Below, piece after piece: positions 45,523 through 55,725 of a stretch of DNA of 64,000 nucleotides. Under the pieces are notes generated by a model. It was not told the origin of the DNA. It did not search any database and worked only from the letters and a program-made list of their open reading frames with translations. The DNA comes from Hydrangea macrophylla (taxonomy: Eukaryota; Streptophyta; Magnoliopsida; Cornales; Hydrangeaceae), in NCBI GenBank assembly GCA_033977485.1, contig CM066994.1, positions 117,638,458 through 117,702,457 of the forward strand, given 5' to 3'. The first letter of the stretch is position 1, and every line of letters begins with the position of its first letter. The translations under genes were made by a program, and so were the position numbers.

Positions 45523-46704
45523 ATGCCACCAAAGAAGGGTAAGAAGACTGATCAGCAGTCCGACCGGGATGTTCCTTCAACCCTGGCACCGACTGCGGCA
45601 GTCATGACATCTGAGCAAATCACAGCAACCCTCACACAACTCTTGGAGGGCCAGCGTCAAATCCAGCAACAAAATGAAGCCCTGCTAGCCCAACAAAGCA
45701 ATCTTCCAGTGGCCGGGAAACGACCAGGGAACGTTGCGTACGGTCGGGAACCGATCTTGACCAGACAACGTGCCCGAGCCAACCCGTCCCGTGTTGAGGA
45801 TGCCAAAGACATCAACAGTGGGCGTGCTGCCCGAGAGGAAAGGCAGGAGCATATGGCCTGGGAATCAGTCCAGGGCCACTCGGCCAAGAGCCAAGTTGTC
45901 CCTAGGCGAACGGTTACCCGGAGTCATAGCCGAGCCCGATCCCAGAGGACAGCACCCCGCCATGAAGAAGCATCTTCCACCAACCCGACTAGTTCCTCAG
46001 ATTCCGGTCGGGAAGAAGTGGAAGCCCGAATCAAAGACTTGCAGAAGCAGATCGACGGAGTGGCCAAAAAGCTTGGTCAAAACCGTGTTCCGAATCAAGC
46101 CAATACCGAGACAGAGTCACCATTCTCCAGCCAGATCGCGAGGTTTTCCATCCTGCGCAAATTTAAGCAGCGTCGGCTAGATTCATACAATGGCTCGGGA
46201 AGCCCGATCGACCACGTCCGAACCTATAAGGCTCAGATGGCCCTAGCCACCAACTCCGATGAGCTATACTGCCTAACCTTCCCCAGCACTTTGAAAGGCC
46301 CGGCCATGCAGTGGTTTTACTCCTTGGAGCCCCGATCGGTTTGCAATTTCAAGCAACTCAGCAAGCAGTTCATCAACCAGTTCGCCGGTATGCACGAGCG
46401 GCCAAAGCCAGACATGCAGCTATTGACAGTCAGACAACGGAATAATGAGTCCCTCAAGGAGTTCACCGACCGGTTCAACCAACAGAAGCTTCAAGTCCGC
46501 AATTTGAACGAGACAATTGCCATCATAGCCTTCTGCTCAGGAGTTCAACACACCAAGTGCGCTGCGTCGTTCCACAGAAACCGACCGGTAACCTTGGTCG
46601 AACTCGCAGAGAGGGTTGGAAAATACATCAACACTGAAGAATTTCTAAAGATCAAAGACTCCGGGCAAGAAAGCAACAAGTCTTCCAAAAGCAAGCGAAA
46701 GTGA
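45523..46704 (+). CDS. Element B gag protein
   Basis: Intact ORF of 393 residues from the ATG about 60 bp after the LTR, starting MPPKKGKKTDQQ. N-terminal half is Gln/Arg/Ser-rich and basic. A coiled-coil-like stretch (EARIKDLQKQIDGVAKKLGQ) precedes the retrotransposon gag core (STLKGPAMQWFYSLEPRSVC, then FINQFAGMHERPKPDMQLLT and FTDRFNQQKLQVRN). It ends in a Lys/Ser-rich tail without a zinc knuckle. It should form the particle for B RNA and perhaps for relatives. It is the only intact structural protein of the A/B family in the window. Confidence 0.9.
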   Translation: MPPKKGKKTDQQSDRDVPSTLAPTAAVMTSEQITATLTQLLEGQRQIQQQNEALLAQQSNLPVAGKRPGNVAYGREPILTRQRARANPSRVEDAKDINSGRAAREERQEHMAWESVQGHSAKSQVVPRRTVTRSHSRARSQRTAPRHEEASSTNPTSSSDSGREEVEARIKDLQKQIDGVAKKLGQNRVPNQANTETESPFSSQIARFSILRKFKQRRLDSYNGSGSPIDHVRTYKAQMALATNSDELYCLTFPSTLKGPAMQWFYSLEPRSVCNFKQLSKQFINQFAGMHERPKPDMQLLTVRQRNNESLKEFTDRFNQQKLQVRNLNETIAIIAFCSGVQHTKCAASFHRNRPVTLVELAERVGKYINTEEFLKIKDSGQESNKSSKSKRK

Positions 46705-48057
46705 GATGAGCCCGGGAGTTCTGACAGTTCTTCCAGTTCACAGCAGTCCAGGTCAGGCAGCCCCGACCTGACCTCCAGCTCACAGCAAGCAGAGTCCGGC
46801 AGCCCCGACCAGACTTCCATTTTACATCGGTCAGGATCAAGTAATTCTGACTTTGCCTCCAGCATAGAGAAATCAGGAGCCTGACGATCCTGATCCGACC
46901 TCCTGTCTCCATCGGTCTAGAAGAGCCCAACTACAATGGTACTTGCTTGATCACCACATGAGGCTCCACCGATTGTCAGAGAACTCATACAAAGACCTCA
47001 GGCCTAACCCCGAGGCATACAAAGACCTTGGGCCTAACCCCAAGGCACGAAGAAGACCTCGAGCTCCGAACTCAGGCACTCAAAAGACCTCGGGCCTAAC
47101 CCCGAGGCATCTAAAAAGACCTCGGGCTCCGAACCCAGGCACTCAAAAGACCTCGGGCTCCGAACCCAGGCACTAAAGACCTTGGGGTCACGCCCAAGGC
47201 ACCGGCTTCGCTTAGGTCCAACCGACGATGGGGGCAAACCCCCTAGGTGGCCGACGATGGCAAGCTTCAAAAGACCCTGCAACCACCATGTTCCAGGTCG
47301 GTTACCTACAGATCATAGCTTCTGTAAGACCCTCGTCTTAGCGAAAGCTTGGGGGGCAAGATGGCGCAGTGAACTAAACAGGTAATCACACCGGGTATCT
47401 ACAGGCCTCGCGGATAACCAAGTCAAAATCTTGGACAACCCGAGCACCTACAGTACTCAGAGGCATTAACTCCACTTAGGTCCAGACCGACGATAGAGGT
47501 GACTAAAATCTCTTGGGTTAGCCGACGATAGAGGAATAAAAGGACCCTAAAGCAACGTGATTTAGGTCGGCTCCATCAACATGGTCAAGCTCTTCTCCCA
47601 ACAGTCTTGACGAAGGCTGGCCGGGCAGAAGACAACCATCCTGGGGAGTTAACAGTAAAAAGGACCCTAGAGCAATACGCTTTAGGTCGGCTTTTCCAAC
47701 ATGGTAAAATCCTTCTACCCACAGCCTTGACGAAGGTTTACGGGTAGAAGAAAACCATCCTGGGAGCTAACTCAAGCAAAAAAGACTCCGAAGTAGGCCG
47801 AGTCTCAACTCTCGGTCACATCCCGAGCACTCAAAGACTCTGAATTAGGCCGGGTCTCAACTCCCGGTCAGTTCCTGAGCACCTAAAAGTCCCGAGCTAG
47901 GCTGGGTCTCAACTCTCAACCAGTTCTCGAGGACCCACCAGGCTCAGAAGCCCCGAGACAGCTTCCACAAGCACTCAGACAGCGGCAAGTAACATCAAAC
48001 TGATTTCTAAACTTGCCCCGATATAGCATCTGGCCAATCTTGAAAATGGGGGGCAGC
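46705..48057. repeat. Element B non-coding internal part with CCTCGGGC repeats
   Basis: After gag there are repeated CCAGGTCAGGCAGCCCCGAC-type words (46740-46830) and a run of GACCTCGGGCCTAACCCCGA + GGCA units at about 46992-47200. The same unit occurs in A at 51360-51505. Further direct repeats (AGGACCCTAAAGCAACGTGA-like at 47550 and 47660) follow. It ends in the polypurine tract at about 48042-48057. Confidence 0.8.
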
Positions 48058-49354
48058 TGATACGCCCAAATTTGGCTCTATCCTATGACCGAGCGGTTCA
48101 AATCAACAGTCAGTCCATGCCCCGGGCAAATCATGCACCACTCCTCAAAAGCATCAGCCCGAGCGGTTTAGTCTACTCATCAGCCCGAGCGGTTCATTCA
48201 CGACCCATCCAGCAGGTCAGAAAAATCGCACATGCATATCCCGCCACGGGAACAGCTCATCCGGGCCCACAGGCGTGATCCCGAGCATTACGGGCAGTTT
48301 CCTACTCAAGCTAGAAGACTAATGGAAAGTGCACACTATTTCCTAATCCAATTAGGAAATCCCCACAATTAATGCCAATCTATATTAATTGGATTATATT
48401 TCCTTATCCATGTATGGGTAGGTCTCTTACATCTATAAAAGAGACCTCTCACCCCCCCATTAAAAGGGCTGCCAATTCTGTAGTCTACACAGCACCTCTA
48501 TAAAAATTCACCATTATATGCATACACCCGGCTGGTATTACTGGTAGTGCCGCCCCTCTTTGTTGGCTCACCAGGCCCGCCGGTGATCTGCTAGTGAACG
48601 TGCTCAGACACACATGTGGACGTAGGTACCTTCATTAACAAGGCCGAACCACATACAAAAAATAGGCTCTCTCTCACTCTTTCTCTCTCTCCCCTAAAAT
48701 TGCTCTACTCTACTCTTACCAATTTTTGGCATCATCATAAAGTAACCTGGAATGCTGAACTATTATTAAACTCTAAATAATCTAAGCCAACACAATGAGG
48801 AATCTTGATAAACCTACAAGAACAAGGACACACTCTCTACTCTCTATATAAAACTGATAAAAACTCTCTATATAAAACTGATAAAAAAACTAAAAGTGGG
48901 CGTCCTCCAAGACGTATATAATACGACTATATATACAAAACCTAAGGCTAGGGTTATGATCTCCCTCTCTGCTACATGCACGTTATTTCTGATAAAAGCC
49001 ATGTTTGATCGATCGAACATATCTCGATCGATTGAACTTCTGGGATCTTCGAGCGCTTGAACTGCATTCGATCGATTGAAGCCTCGATCGCTCAAAACTC
49101 TCTTTTCATGTTTGAATTATCTTCATTGAAACCAAACACTTCCTTTTATCTTGCTTATTCAATTCTTCACACAGCAACCGTAATCTGCACAAATAACTAC
49201 TAAAACAATACCACTTATCATAGATTAATCATATTGTGTAAAAAATGGCATTGTAATTCAAATTGCAGATAAACAAGGGAATTATAAACTAATTTAGTGT
49301 ATTTTTTTCTTTTAGCATAGTTGTATTTTACAAATACCCTCGCTTGTCACCGTA

Positions 49355-49795
49355 GAATTGGAAAATTTTGAAGTGGCCTACCGCCCCCGCACGACAATCA
49401 AAGGACAAGCAGTAGCAGACTTTCTGGTTGAGTTCATATATCCGGAAGACCCGGTTGTAGAGATTGACCTATCGATCCTACCGCCTGGGTTACAGGCTGA
49501 CATCCCCACCTGGGTGCTGTATGTGGACGGATCCTCAAACCAACAAGGCAGTGGGGCAGGAATCATCTTGACTAGTCCTGACGGCATCCAGCTCGAGTAT
49601 GCCCTAAGGTTCGGGTTCTGTGCCTCTAACAACGAGGCTGAGTATCAAGTCCTATTGGTCGGATTGCAGTTGGCCGCTTCCATGGGTGCGCAACAGGTCC
49701 GAGGTTACAGCGACTCTCAGCTCGTGGTCAATCAAGTCAACCAAGAGTATGAAGCCCGGGGAGACAACATGGTTGCCTATCTAGCCCTTGTTTGA
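49355..49795 (+). pseudogene. Element A second (archaeal-type) RNase H
   Basis: Resumes the pol frame after insertion C. The catalytic pattern is kept: WVLYVDGSSNQQGSGAGIIL (Asp), SNNEAEYQVLLVGLQLA (Glu), YSDSQLVVNQV (Asp). This extra RNase H is the mark of Tat-lineage elements. The frame ends in TGA at 49793, probably from CGA, with the downstream pol frame continuing. Confidence 0.88.
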
Positions 49796-51230
49796 GCAGT
49801 TTCGAAGAAGCTTCAGGGTCTTTCCATCACGCAGATACCCAGAGAAGAGGATACCAGGGTCGACCGGTTAGCCCACCTCACTTCGTCTTCTGAGTCAGAC
49901 TTGCACGGGATACGGATAGAATACCTACCCGAGCCAAGTGTGATCAACTCGGAATGCATGGAGGTAGAACCAGACGCATTAGGACCCAGCTGGATGGACC
50001 CGATTGTGGTATTTCTGACAACGGGCGTGTTACCAAATGAGAAAGAGGAGGCCCGCCGAGTCAGGTACCGGGCGGCCCGATATCATCTTGTAGGTGGCAT
50101 CCTCTACAAAAGGGGATTCTCTGTACCGTATCTCTGCTGCGTCCATCCCGCACAGGTCCAATCAGTGTTGTATGAAATCCATGAAAGGGTGTGCGGGAAT
50201 CACATCGGAGGCCGGGCACTCTCTAGAAAGGCCTTACTACAAGGATATTACTGGCCGACAATAGCCCGGGATTCTCAAGAGTATGTCAAAAGATGCGACA
50301 AATGTCAGAGATACTCTCCCATAATCAACCGATCGGGAGAGCTCCAGACACCAATCTAAAGTCCCTGGCCCTTTGCCCAGTGGGCTATCGACATTGTCGG
50401 ACCCCTACTGACTGGAAAAGGACAGGTCAAGTTTGCAGTAATCGCCGTTGACTACTTTACCAAGTGGACGGAGGCTGAGCCCTTGGAAACAATAACCGAG
50501 CGAAAAATGGAAACTTCATGGAAAAGAATATCCTCAGTAGGTTCAGTATTCCTCGAGTTCTGGTCAGCGACAACGGCAGACAATTTAACACCCCATTGTT
50601 CAGGTAGTTCTACTCGGGCTATGGGATACTTAATCACTACTCATCCCCCGAGCACCCTCAAGTTAATGGTTAAGCCGAGGTGACAAATCGGACGATCTTG
50701 CAGTCCATCAAAATAAGACTTGAAAGCACCAAAGGACTGTGGGCTGATGAACTACCAACCCTCATGTGGGCCTACCGAACCACACCCCAAGCGGCAACAG
50801 GTGAGACTCCGTTCTCCTTAACCTATGGGTTCGAGGCAGTGGTCCCTATAGAGCTCGGGTTGCAAACTTACTGTGTGGCGAATTACAGCGTGCCGGACAA
50901 CAAAGGTGCACTCAGAACAGAATTGGATTTGGTGGAGGAAAAAAGAGACCGAGCCTATTTAAAGGTGGCAGCCTATAAACAGCAGGTCTCACGATATTAC
51001 AATAGCAAGGTGAAGCATCGCAGTTTTCAAGTAGGAGACCTCGTCCTTAAGGCAGTGAACCAGTCTACCCGAATCCTGAGCCATTGGAAGTTGGGGCCAA
51101 ATTAGGAAGGTCCATATACGGTTACCCGAGTCAACCGACCGGGAACTTACTGTCTTCGGAGCCTGGATGGACATGATCTATCTTACCCTTGGAATGTGCA
51201 ACACCTCCGGAAGTACTATCAGTAACTCTG
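49796..51230 (+). pseudogene. Element A integrase, broken
   Basis: Zinc-binding HHCC region is readable (IHERVCGNHIGGRALSRKAL then RCDKCQRY) in an ORF at 49901-50357. A stop (TAA) lies near 50357, then the core begins WAIDIVGPLLTGKGQVKFAV and VDYFTKWTEAEPL. It shifts frame between about 50500 and 50650. The C-terminal part is open at 50680-51105 (LMWAYRTTPQAATGETPFSL, FEAVVPIELG). Not functional as read. Confidence 0.88.
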
Positions 51231-51359
51231 AGACATGGGCAGTTTAGCATTGGTTAGGAAATTTTTGTAGCTCCATTTGAGCATTCATTATAAATTTTTG
51301 AATAAAATAAAAGATTTTACTTTGCAAAATTACTCCTATCAGTGTCCCGTGCAATATTG

Positions 51360-51505
51360 AAAGACCTCGGGCCTAACCCTGAGGCGCCTGCAAAGACCTC
51401 GGGATCTCACCCGAGGCATGAAATACCTTGGCTCAAAACCAAGGCATAAAGACCTCGGGCTAACACCCAAGGCATAAAAGACCTTGGGCCTAACCCCGAG
51501 GCACC
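51360..51505. repeat. CCTCGGGC/CCGAGGCA repeats in element A
   Basis: About five copies of AAAGACCTCGGGCCTAACCC-like units, shared with element B. Each unit pairs with itself (CCTCGGG...CCGAGG), so single units can form hairpins. Confidence 0.75.
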
Positions 51506-52189
51506 GGCTTCGCTTAGGCCCAACCAGCGATGGGGGTAAACCCCCTAGGTGGCTGATGATGGCAAGCCTCAAATGACCCTACAACCACCCATGTTCCAGG
51601 TCAGTTTCCTACGGTCACTCACACCCGCACACCCGCCTTAGCAAGATGTTTGGGGGGCAGGGACTGGGCCAAGACAGGAAATCACACCGGTCATTAAAAG
51701 GACTTAGAATCCTAACATTACTAAGTACTTACAGTGATCAGAGATAAACATCCTGGACGGTAAAACAGGATTTTCCTAGAATACACCGGGCCATCCCGGA
51801 CAGTAAAACAGGGTTTCCTATAATACACCGGGCCATCCCGGACGAAAAATAGGACAAGTTCCTATGATACACCGGGCGATTACCTTAAAAATAGGTCGGT
51901 AAGACCAGCTATTCTACCAGTTACGGTCCTAAACCATTTGCTAAGGCAGGGATATAGGTCGGTTAAAACTGGACGAATACTGGCAATCACAAACAGGCAC
52001 ACAAGTACAAAAACAGTAAACAGTTTATGGAAATCTCAAGAACCTTTTCATTAATTAAAAACTATTTGTATAAGGCCTGGGGGGGGGGGGGGGGGTAGTT
52101 GTAGTAGCCTCCCTCCAAAAAATAAAAATAAAAATAAAAATAAAATAAAAAACTACAACACAAAAGAAAACAGGTCGGGGACCTCAGTC
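51506..52189. other. Element A 3' non-coding region
   Basis: No coding signal. There are CACCGGGCCATCCCGGAC direct repeats at about 51786 and 51826, a G15 run at about 52081-52095 and an AAAATA repeat at 52120-52150. Confidence 0.5.
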
Positions 52190-54265
52190 GTCCACCTCGA
52201 CCACGTCTTCGGTTTCCCCAGCCTCCTCTTCGGGGGCAGCTCCGCTTCCAGGTCCCGAGCCCCGCCCGGGGCAAGTGCAGCAGCTTCATCACCAGCAGTA
52301 GGACCCTCATCAGCAGCGGGACCTACATCCCAAAAGTCTGAATCAATCCCCTTGTAGGACGAGATGTCCCATTCGGGGTGGTCCTAGGATAGCCTCCGCT
52401 TCAGATCTTCATAGTCCTGGAAGAAGCCATCGTCGAAAGCTTCCTCCCGGGCCCCAGCTGCGGATGCCTCTGCCAGCTCCTTCTCCCATGCCTCCGCCGC
52501 CGCCGCGTTGGCCTGAGCAGCCTCTAGGTCGGCCTGGGTGGTAGTCATCTCGGCTTGAGGCCAAGCCTTTTACCTTGTCCTTCTCCATAGCTAGAGCATT
52601 TTCCCTGGCCTTTGAGATCGCTCGCTCCTCAGATAAAGCGACTTCAGCAGCAGCGACCCTCCTGGCTAAGGAAGGTATGAAAGACTCGGCCCCGGCGGCC
52701 ATGCATCCGACCTACGAGAAGTTAAAACCGACTGGTCAGAGAACAACCACAGTTGTCAAAATAATTGAAGAAAAAGAAATAGAGGCAGGAGAACTCATCA
52801 TGTGAGAGAGGCTATACAGCCAGCTCTGGAAGACCTCGGGAGACATGTTTTTACATGCCTCTACTTGGCTGGGGAACAGACCGGGTTTCACCCGCTCCCT
52901 GATCCCGGCCGAGGCGACCATTGGTGCCACGGCCGGCATCCCCGCCCCGGGGACAGTCTCTTAAACTACCACCACGTGAGGCGTTGAGGTCCCCACTGGC
53001 TCCGGACGGTTTGCTACCCCGTGCTGGATCCGCCTCAGCGGGTGCTCTCCACCTAGGGCCTCAGTAGCGGGTCTTTTCCCTTGTGCCACCGCCATTCGCG
53101 TGGCAGCAGCAGCAATGGCAGTGGCCTATCTCTCCCTCAATTGCTCCATATTTCTCTTCAGAGCCATCTCTGTAAAAGGAAAAAATTGAACTGTTAAACC
53201 ACCAGTGTAGAGAATGGGGAAGGAGTACCACGGAGGACGACAGAGTTCGAGCACTCACCAGGAAGAATTGAGGGGAATACCGGAGCTTCGGTGGGCTGAA
53301 CTGGGTCGTCAGTAGCTCGAAAGTCGCCGATCCGAGTCAGCACGTTCCAGATGTTAATCGGTCGATCTGCCAAACTCCTGATCCTGGCCTGGCACTCGTC
53401 AGGAATGCTCGGCGGACTGGTTGATCCCGCTGCAAAGCAAAGTACAAAATGGTTAGTCTCAGAAACTGGGGCAAAGCAAAGATGTAAGCAAAAAGTGAAA
53501 CCGAATGGGCTTTCCCCTCAACTCTCCCACCCAGGAAGTCCTCATCTGGATCCCGGGGGCCAGTTTGCAGAGCCTAGGGGTGGACACTTGGAAGAACCTG
53601 TTCTTCTACCCTTTGTTGTTGCTCGAGTAGTTGACCAAGATCTTCCTCCCCTGGCGAGCCCCGAGAGAAAAGAACCCGGTCTCTCTATGTACGGGGAACG
53701 GTCGGTGTGTCCAGAGAATCTCCTAGACGGAGAGTTCATATCCAAAAACTTGGGGCCATAAGGAGATGGACCCCATGAGAAACCTCCAACCGTATGGGGC
53801 CAACTCACCCGGGGCAATCCCCATGTATATCAGGACGTCCCGAGCGACCGGATGGAAAGGGATGCGAAACCCAGCCATGAGAATGTCCTCATATAGGGTG
53901 GTGAAACCTCGCTGGTAGATTTGGGCCCCCCCAACGTTCATGGCCAAGGAGCAGTGGTCAGAAAGGCCGTACCTATCCCTAATGCGCCTAAGATCTTCAG
54001 TGCGCAAGGTGGAAGGGATGAATTCACTGGAGAAGGCTACATCGGGGTCGAGTTCCCCTGGCGTCTCGTCGCTCGAACCTCGGAAAACGGAAGCAACAGG
54101 GGCTTCCTGGTCCGACTCATCATCAGAGAGACGGATCAGGATTCTGCCTTCGCTTTGGTGGTCAGAGGGGGATGCGGACGGCAGACTCAGACTTATGTCT
54201 GGCTCCTCTGATCCGGAACGCTCATCCTCCGACCGGAAGGACGAGTTAAAACCAAAGTGACACAT
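52190..54265 (-). pseudogene. Antisense gene relic of element A (putative gypsy-type transposon domain)
   Basis: Minus strand from the ATG at 54263-54265. The acidic Ser-rich start leads to IRDRYGLSDHCSLAM, GFTTLYEDILMAGFRIPFHP and DVLIYMGIAPGELAPYGWRF, features of the plant domain known as putative gypsy-type transposon (Pfam Transposase_28). After GYELSV comes a stop (TAG); the frame then reads on with more stops, and a coiled-coil/Ala-rich part is seen at 52409-52702 (AAAEVALSEERAISKARENA). Antisense ORFs between pol and the 3' LTR are known in Tat elements; their function is unknown. Splicing may join parts. As read it is broken. Confidence 0.75.
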
Positions 54266-55091
54266 TCTTGGGGTTTCGGTAACTAGGCCTGGAAGAAGAT
54301 GACGACCAAGGTATGGGTCAGGAACCCCGAGGGGGGCAAGGTCACTAACCTAAAAGGTAAAGAATAGATGGTCCTTAACACAAGGTGACACTCTCTCAAG
54401 ACTACCCCGGAAACACCCGCTCGGTTCAACCGCCTTAAGGTGCCTCCTGACTTGAAGAAAGAACAGAACCTAAGGAAGAAAAAATCCCACTCCCATTCTA
54501 GCCTAAGTGGGTTCGCTCTCTCCAGCCTCGCTCAAAAAAGAAGAGAAGAAAAAGAGTGAAGAATTGAAGCTGGAAGGGAAAGACTTACAAAGTTTAGCGC
54601 AGAAAAGGGCTTGGGAATCTTGCTCGGGAACTTGCTCGCTCTCAAACCACTCGGGAATATATGTCTTTGCAGCAAAGAGTTGAAGAAATGAACAAGTGTT
54701 CCTTTATATAGGAACCATGGACGGTTCAGATCAAAACAGATCCAACGGCTCATATGTTTTCCCGCCCAAATTGGCTGACAGTTGTCACCTCGGGCACGCG
54801 AAGCATCGCCTCAAAAGGTGCTCGCATTAAATGCACGACGAGACAGTTCGGTTACCACGTAAACGGTCCGGTTACTTCTACACTGGCATCGTTTGATCCT
54901 GACCAGGCCAGTCACAAGCTGACATGTGGCAGAGGTACGACTCGGGCCCATAGGCCACCGCTCGGTCCATTCCCTGGATGACCATTACGACCGTTCCCAC
55001 CCCGGGTAGAGTCCCGACCTCATACCGGACTGTTCCTCGAAAAGCAGTCATAATTTTCAAACTTCATCTGATGTGACATCATATCAACTTC

Positions 55092-55107
55092 GAAAATGGG
55101 GGGCAGC
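55092..55107 (+). promoter_or_regulatory. Polypurine tract of element A
   Basis: GAAAATGGGGGGCAGC directly before the 3' LTR. The same word precedes the 3' LTR of B at 48042-48057. Confidence 0.85.
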
Positions 55108-55725
55108 TGATACTCCCAGAAATATTCCGCTACAGTCAAACCTCCACGTCAACAGCAAAGGACCCGGATTATTCGGAAAGGGGGCTGGTGGCCCACCGAT
55201 CCCGTGGTCTTTTGAGTGTAATCGCTCGGTATGCTCGCACAGCCCGGGCATGCGGCGCATCAGCTCTCCATGAGGTGCAGTTTGACAGCCAAGCTGCTCA
55301 GCAGTTTCCTAAATCAGTCAGAAGACTAATGGAATGTGAAAATAGTTTCCCAAGCCATTTAGGAAACCTCCCATGATTTATGCTCATCAACTTGTAACTA
55401 GATATGGCTTCCTTATCTAAATTAGTTGTCTTGTATGGGTGGCCTCTTGCACCTATAAAAAGGGTCACTCACCCCCATCAAAGGGGATCGCATTCTTAAC
55501 TTGGAGAATAACTATACACACTCATCTCATATACATACACCCAGCCGGTATTGCTGGTAGTGCCGCCCAATTGTTAGCTCACCAGGCCCGCCGGTGATCT
55601 GCTAGTGAAGCGCACTGACACACCCGTGGATGTAGGTCACCTTATTAACGGGGCCGAACCACATACAATTGCTTATGCCACCATATCTCTCTCTTCATCT
55701 CTCTTACCAATTTTCGGCATCATCA
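55108..55725 (+). repeat. 3' LTR of element A
   Basis: TGATACTCCC...CATCATCA, keeps a TATA box (CCTATAAAAAGGG, about 55452-55464) that the 5' LTR lacks. Followed by the GTATT duplication. Confidence 0.95.

Larger units (their letters stand above)
44782..48737 (+). mobile_element. Element B: gag-only LTR retrotransposon
   Basis: LTRs 44782-45460 and 48058-48737, flanked by perfect TAAAG copies (44777-44781 and 48738-48742). It shares with A the LTR termini, a long block around CTCACCAGGCCCGCCGGTGA, the primer site and the polypurine tract AAAATGGGGGGCAGC. It has an intact gag and no protease, reverse transcriptase, RNase H or integrase. This is the TR-GAG type of non-autonomous element, which needs enzymes from a relative such as A. 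Confidence 0.93.
43707..49349. mobile_element. Insertion C in element A pol, itself carrying element B
   Basis: Bounded by TGACACAAG and CTTGTCA, with CCGTA copies at 43702-43706 and 49350-49354. Without B it is about 1.68 kb with no coding sequence. TG...CA ends and a 5-bp duplication fit a solo LTR; the near-inverted ends TGACAmaCAAG/CTTGTCA could also be a DNA element. It contains GTCGATCCCACAGGGAAGGC near its left end, a phrase I associate with plant dispersed repeats, and TCGATCGATCGA arrays near 44373-44520 and 49008-49095. Confidence 0.8.
39390..55725 (+). mobile_element. Element A: full-length Ty3/gypsy Tat-lineage retrotransposon, nested insertions inside
   Basis: LTRs 39390-40006 and 55108-55725, both TGATAC...CATCATCA, flanked by perfect GTATT copies (39385-39389 and 55726-55730). 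A primer site follows the 5' LTR and a polypurine tract precedes the 3' LTR. Order inside: gag, zinc knuckle/protease, reverse transcriptase, RNase H, second (archaeal-type) RNase H, integrase, then a long non-coding part with an antisense gene relic. The dual RNase H and antisense ORF place it in the plant Tat lineage. Pol is interrupted at 43707 by insertion C, which carries B. Without C the element is about 10.7 kb. Several coding parts carry stops that look like CAA/CAG/CGA to TAA/TAG/TGA changes. Confidence 0.95.

Noticed and set aside
46545..46930. Minus-strand ORFs over the end of element B gag
   Set aside because: They are frames opposite to the intact gag and the repeated CAGCCCCGACC words, with no independent support.
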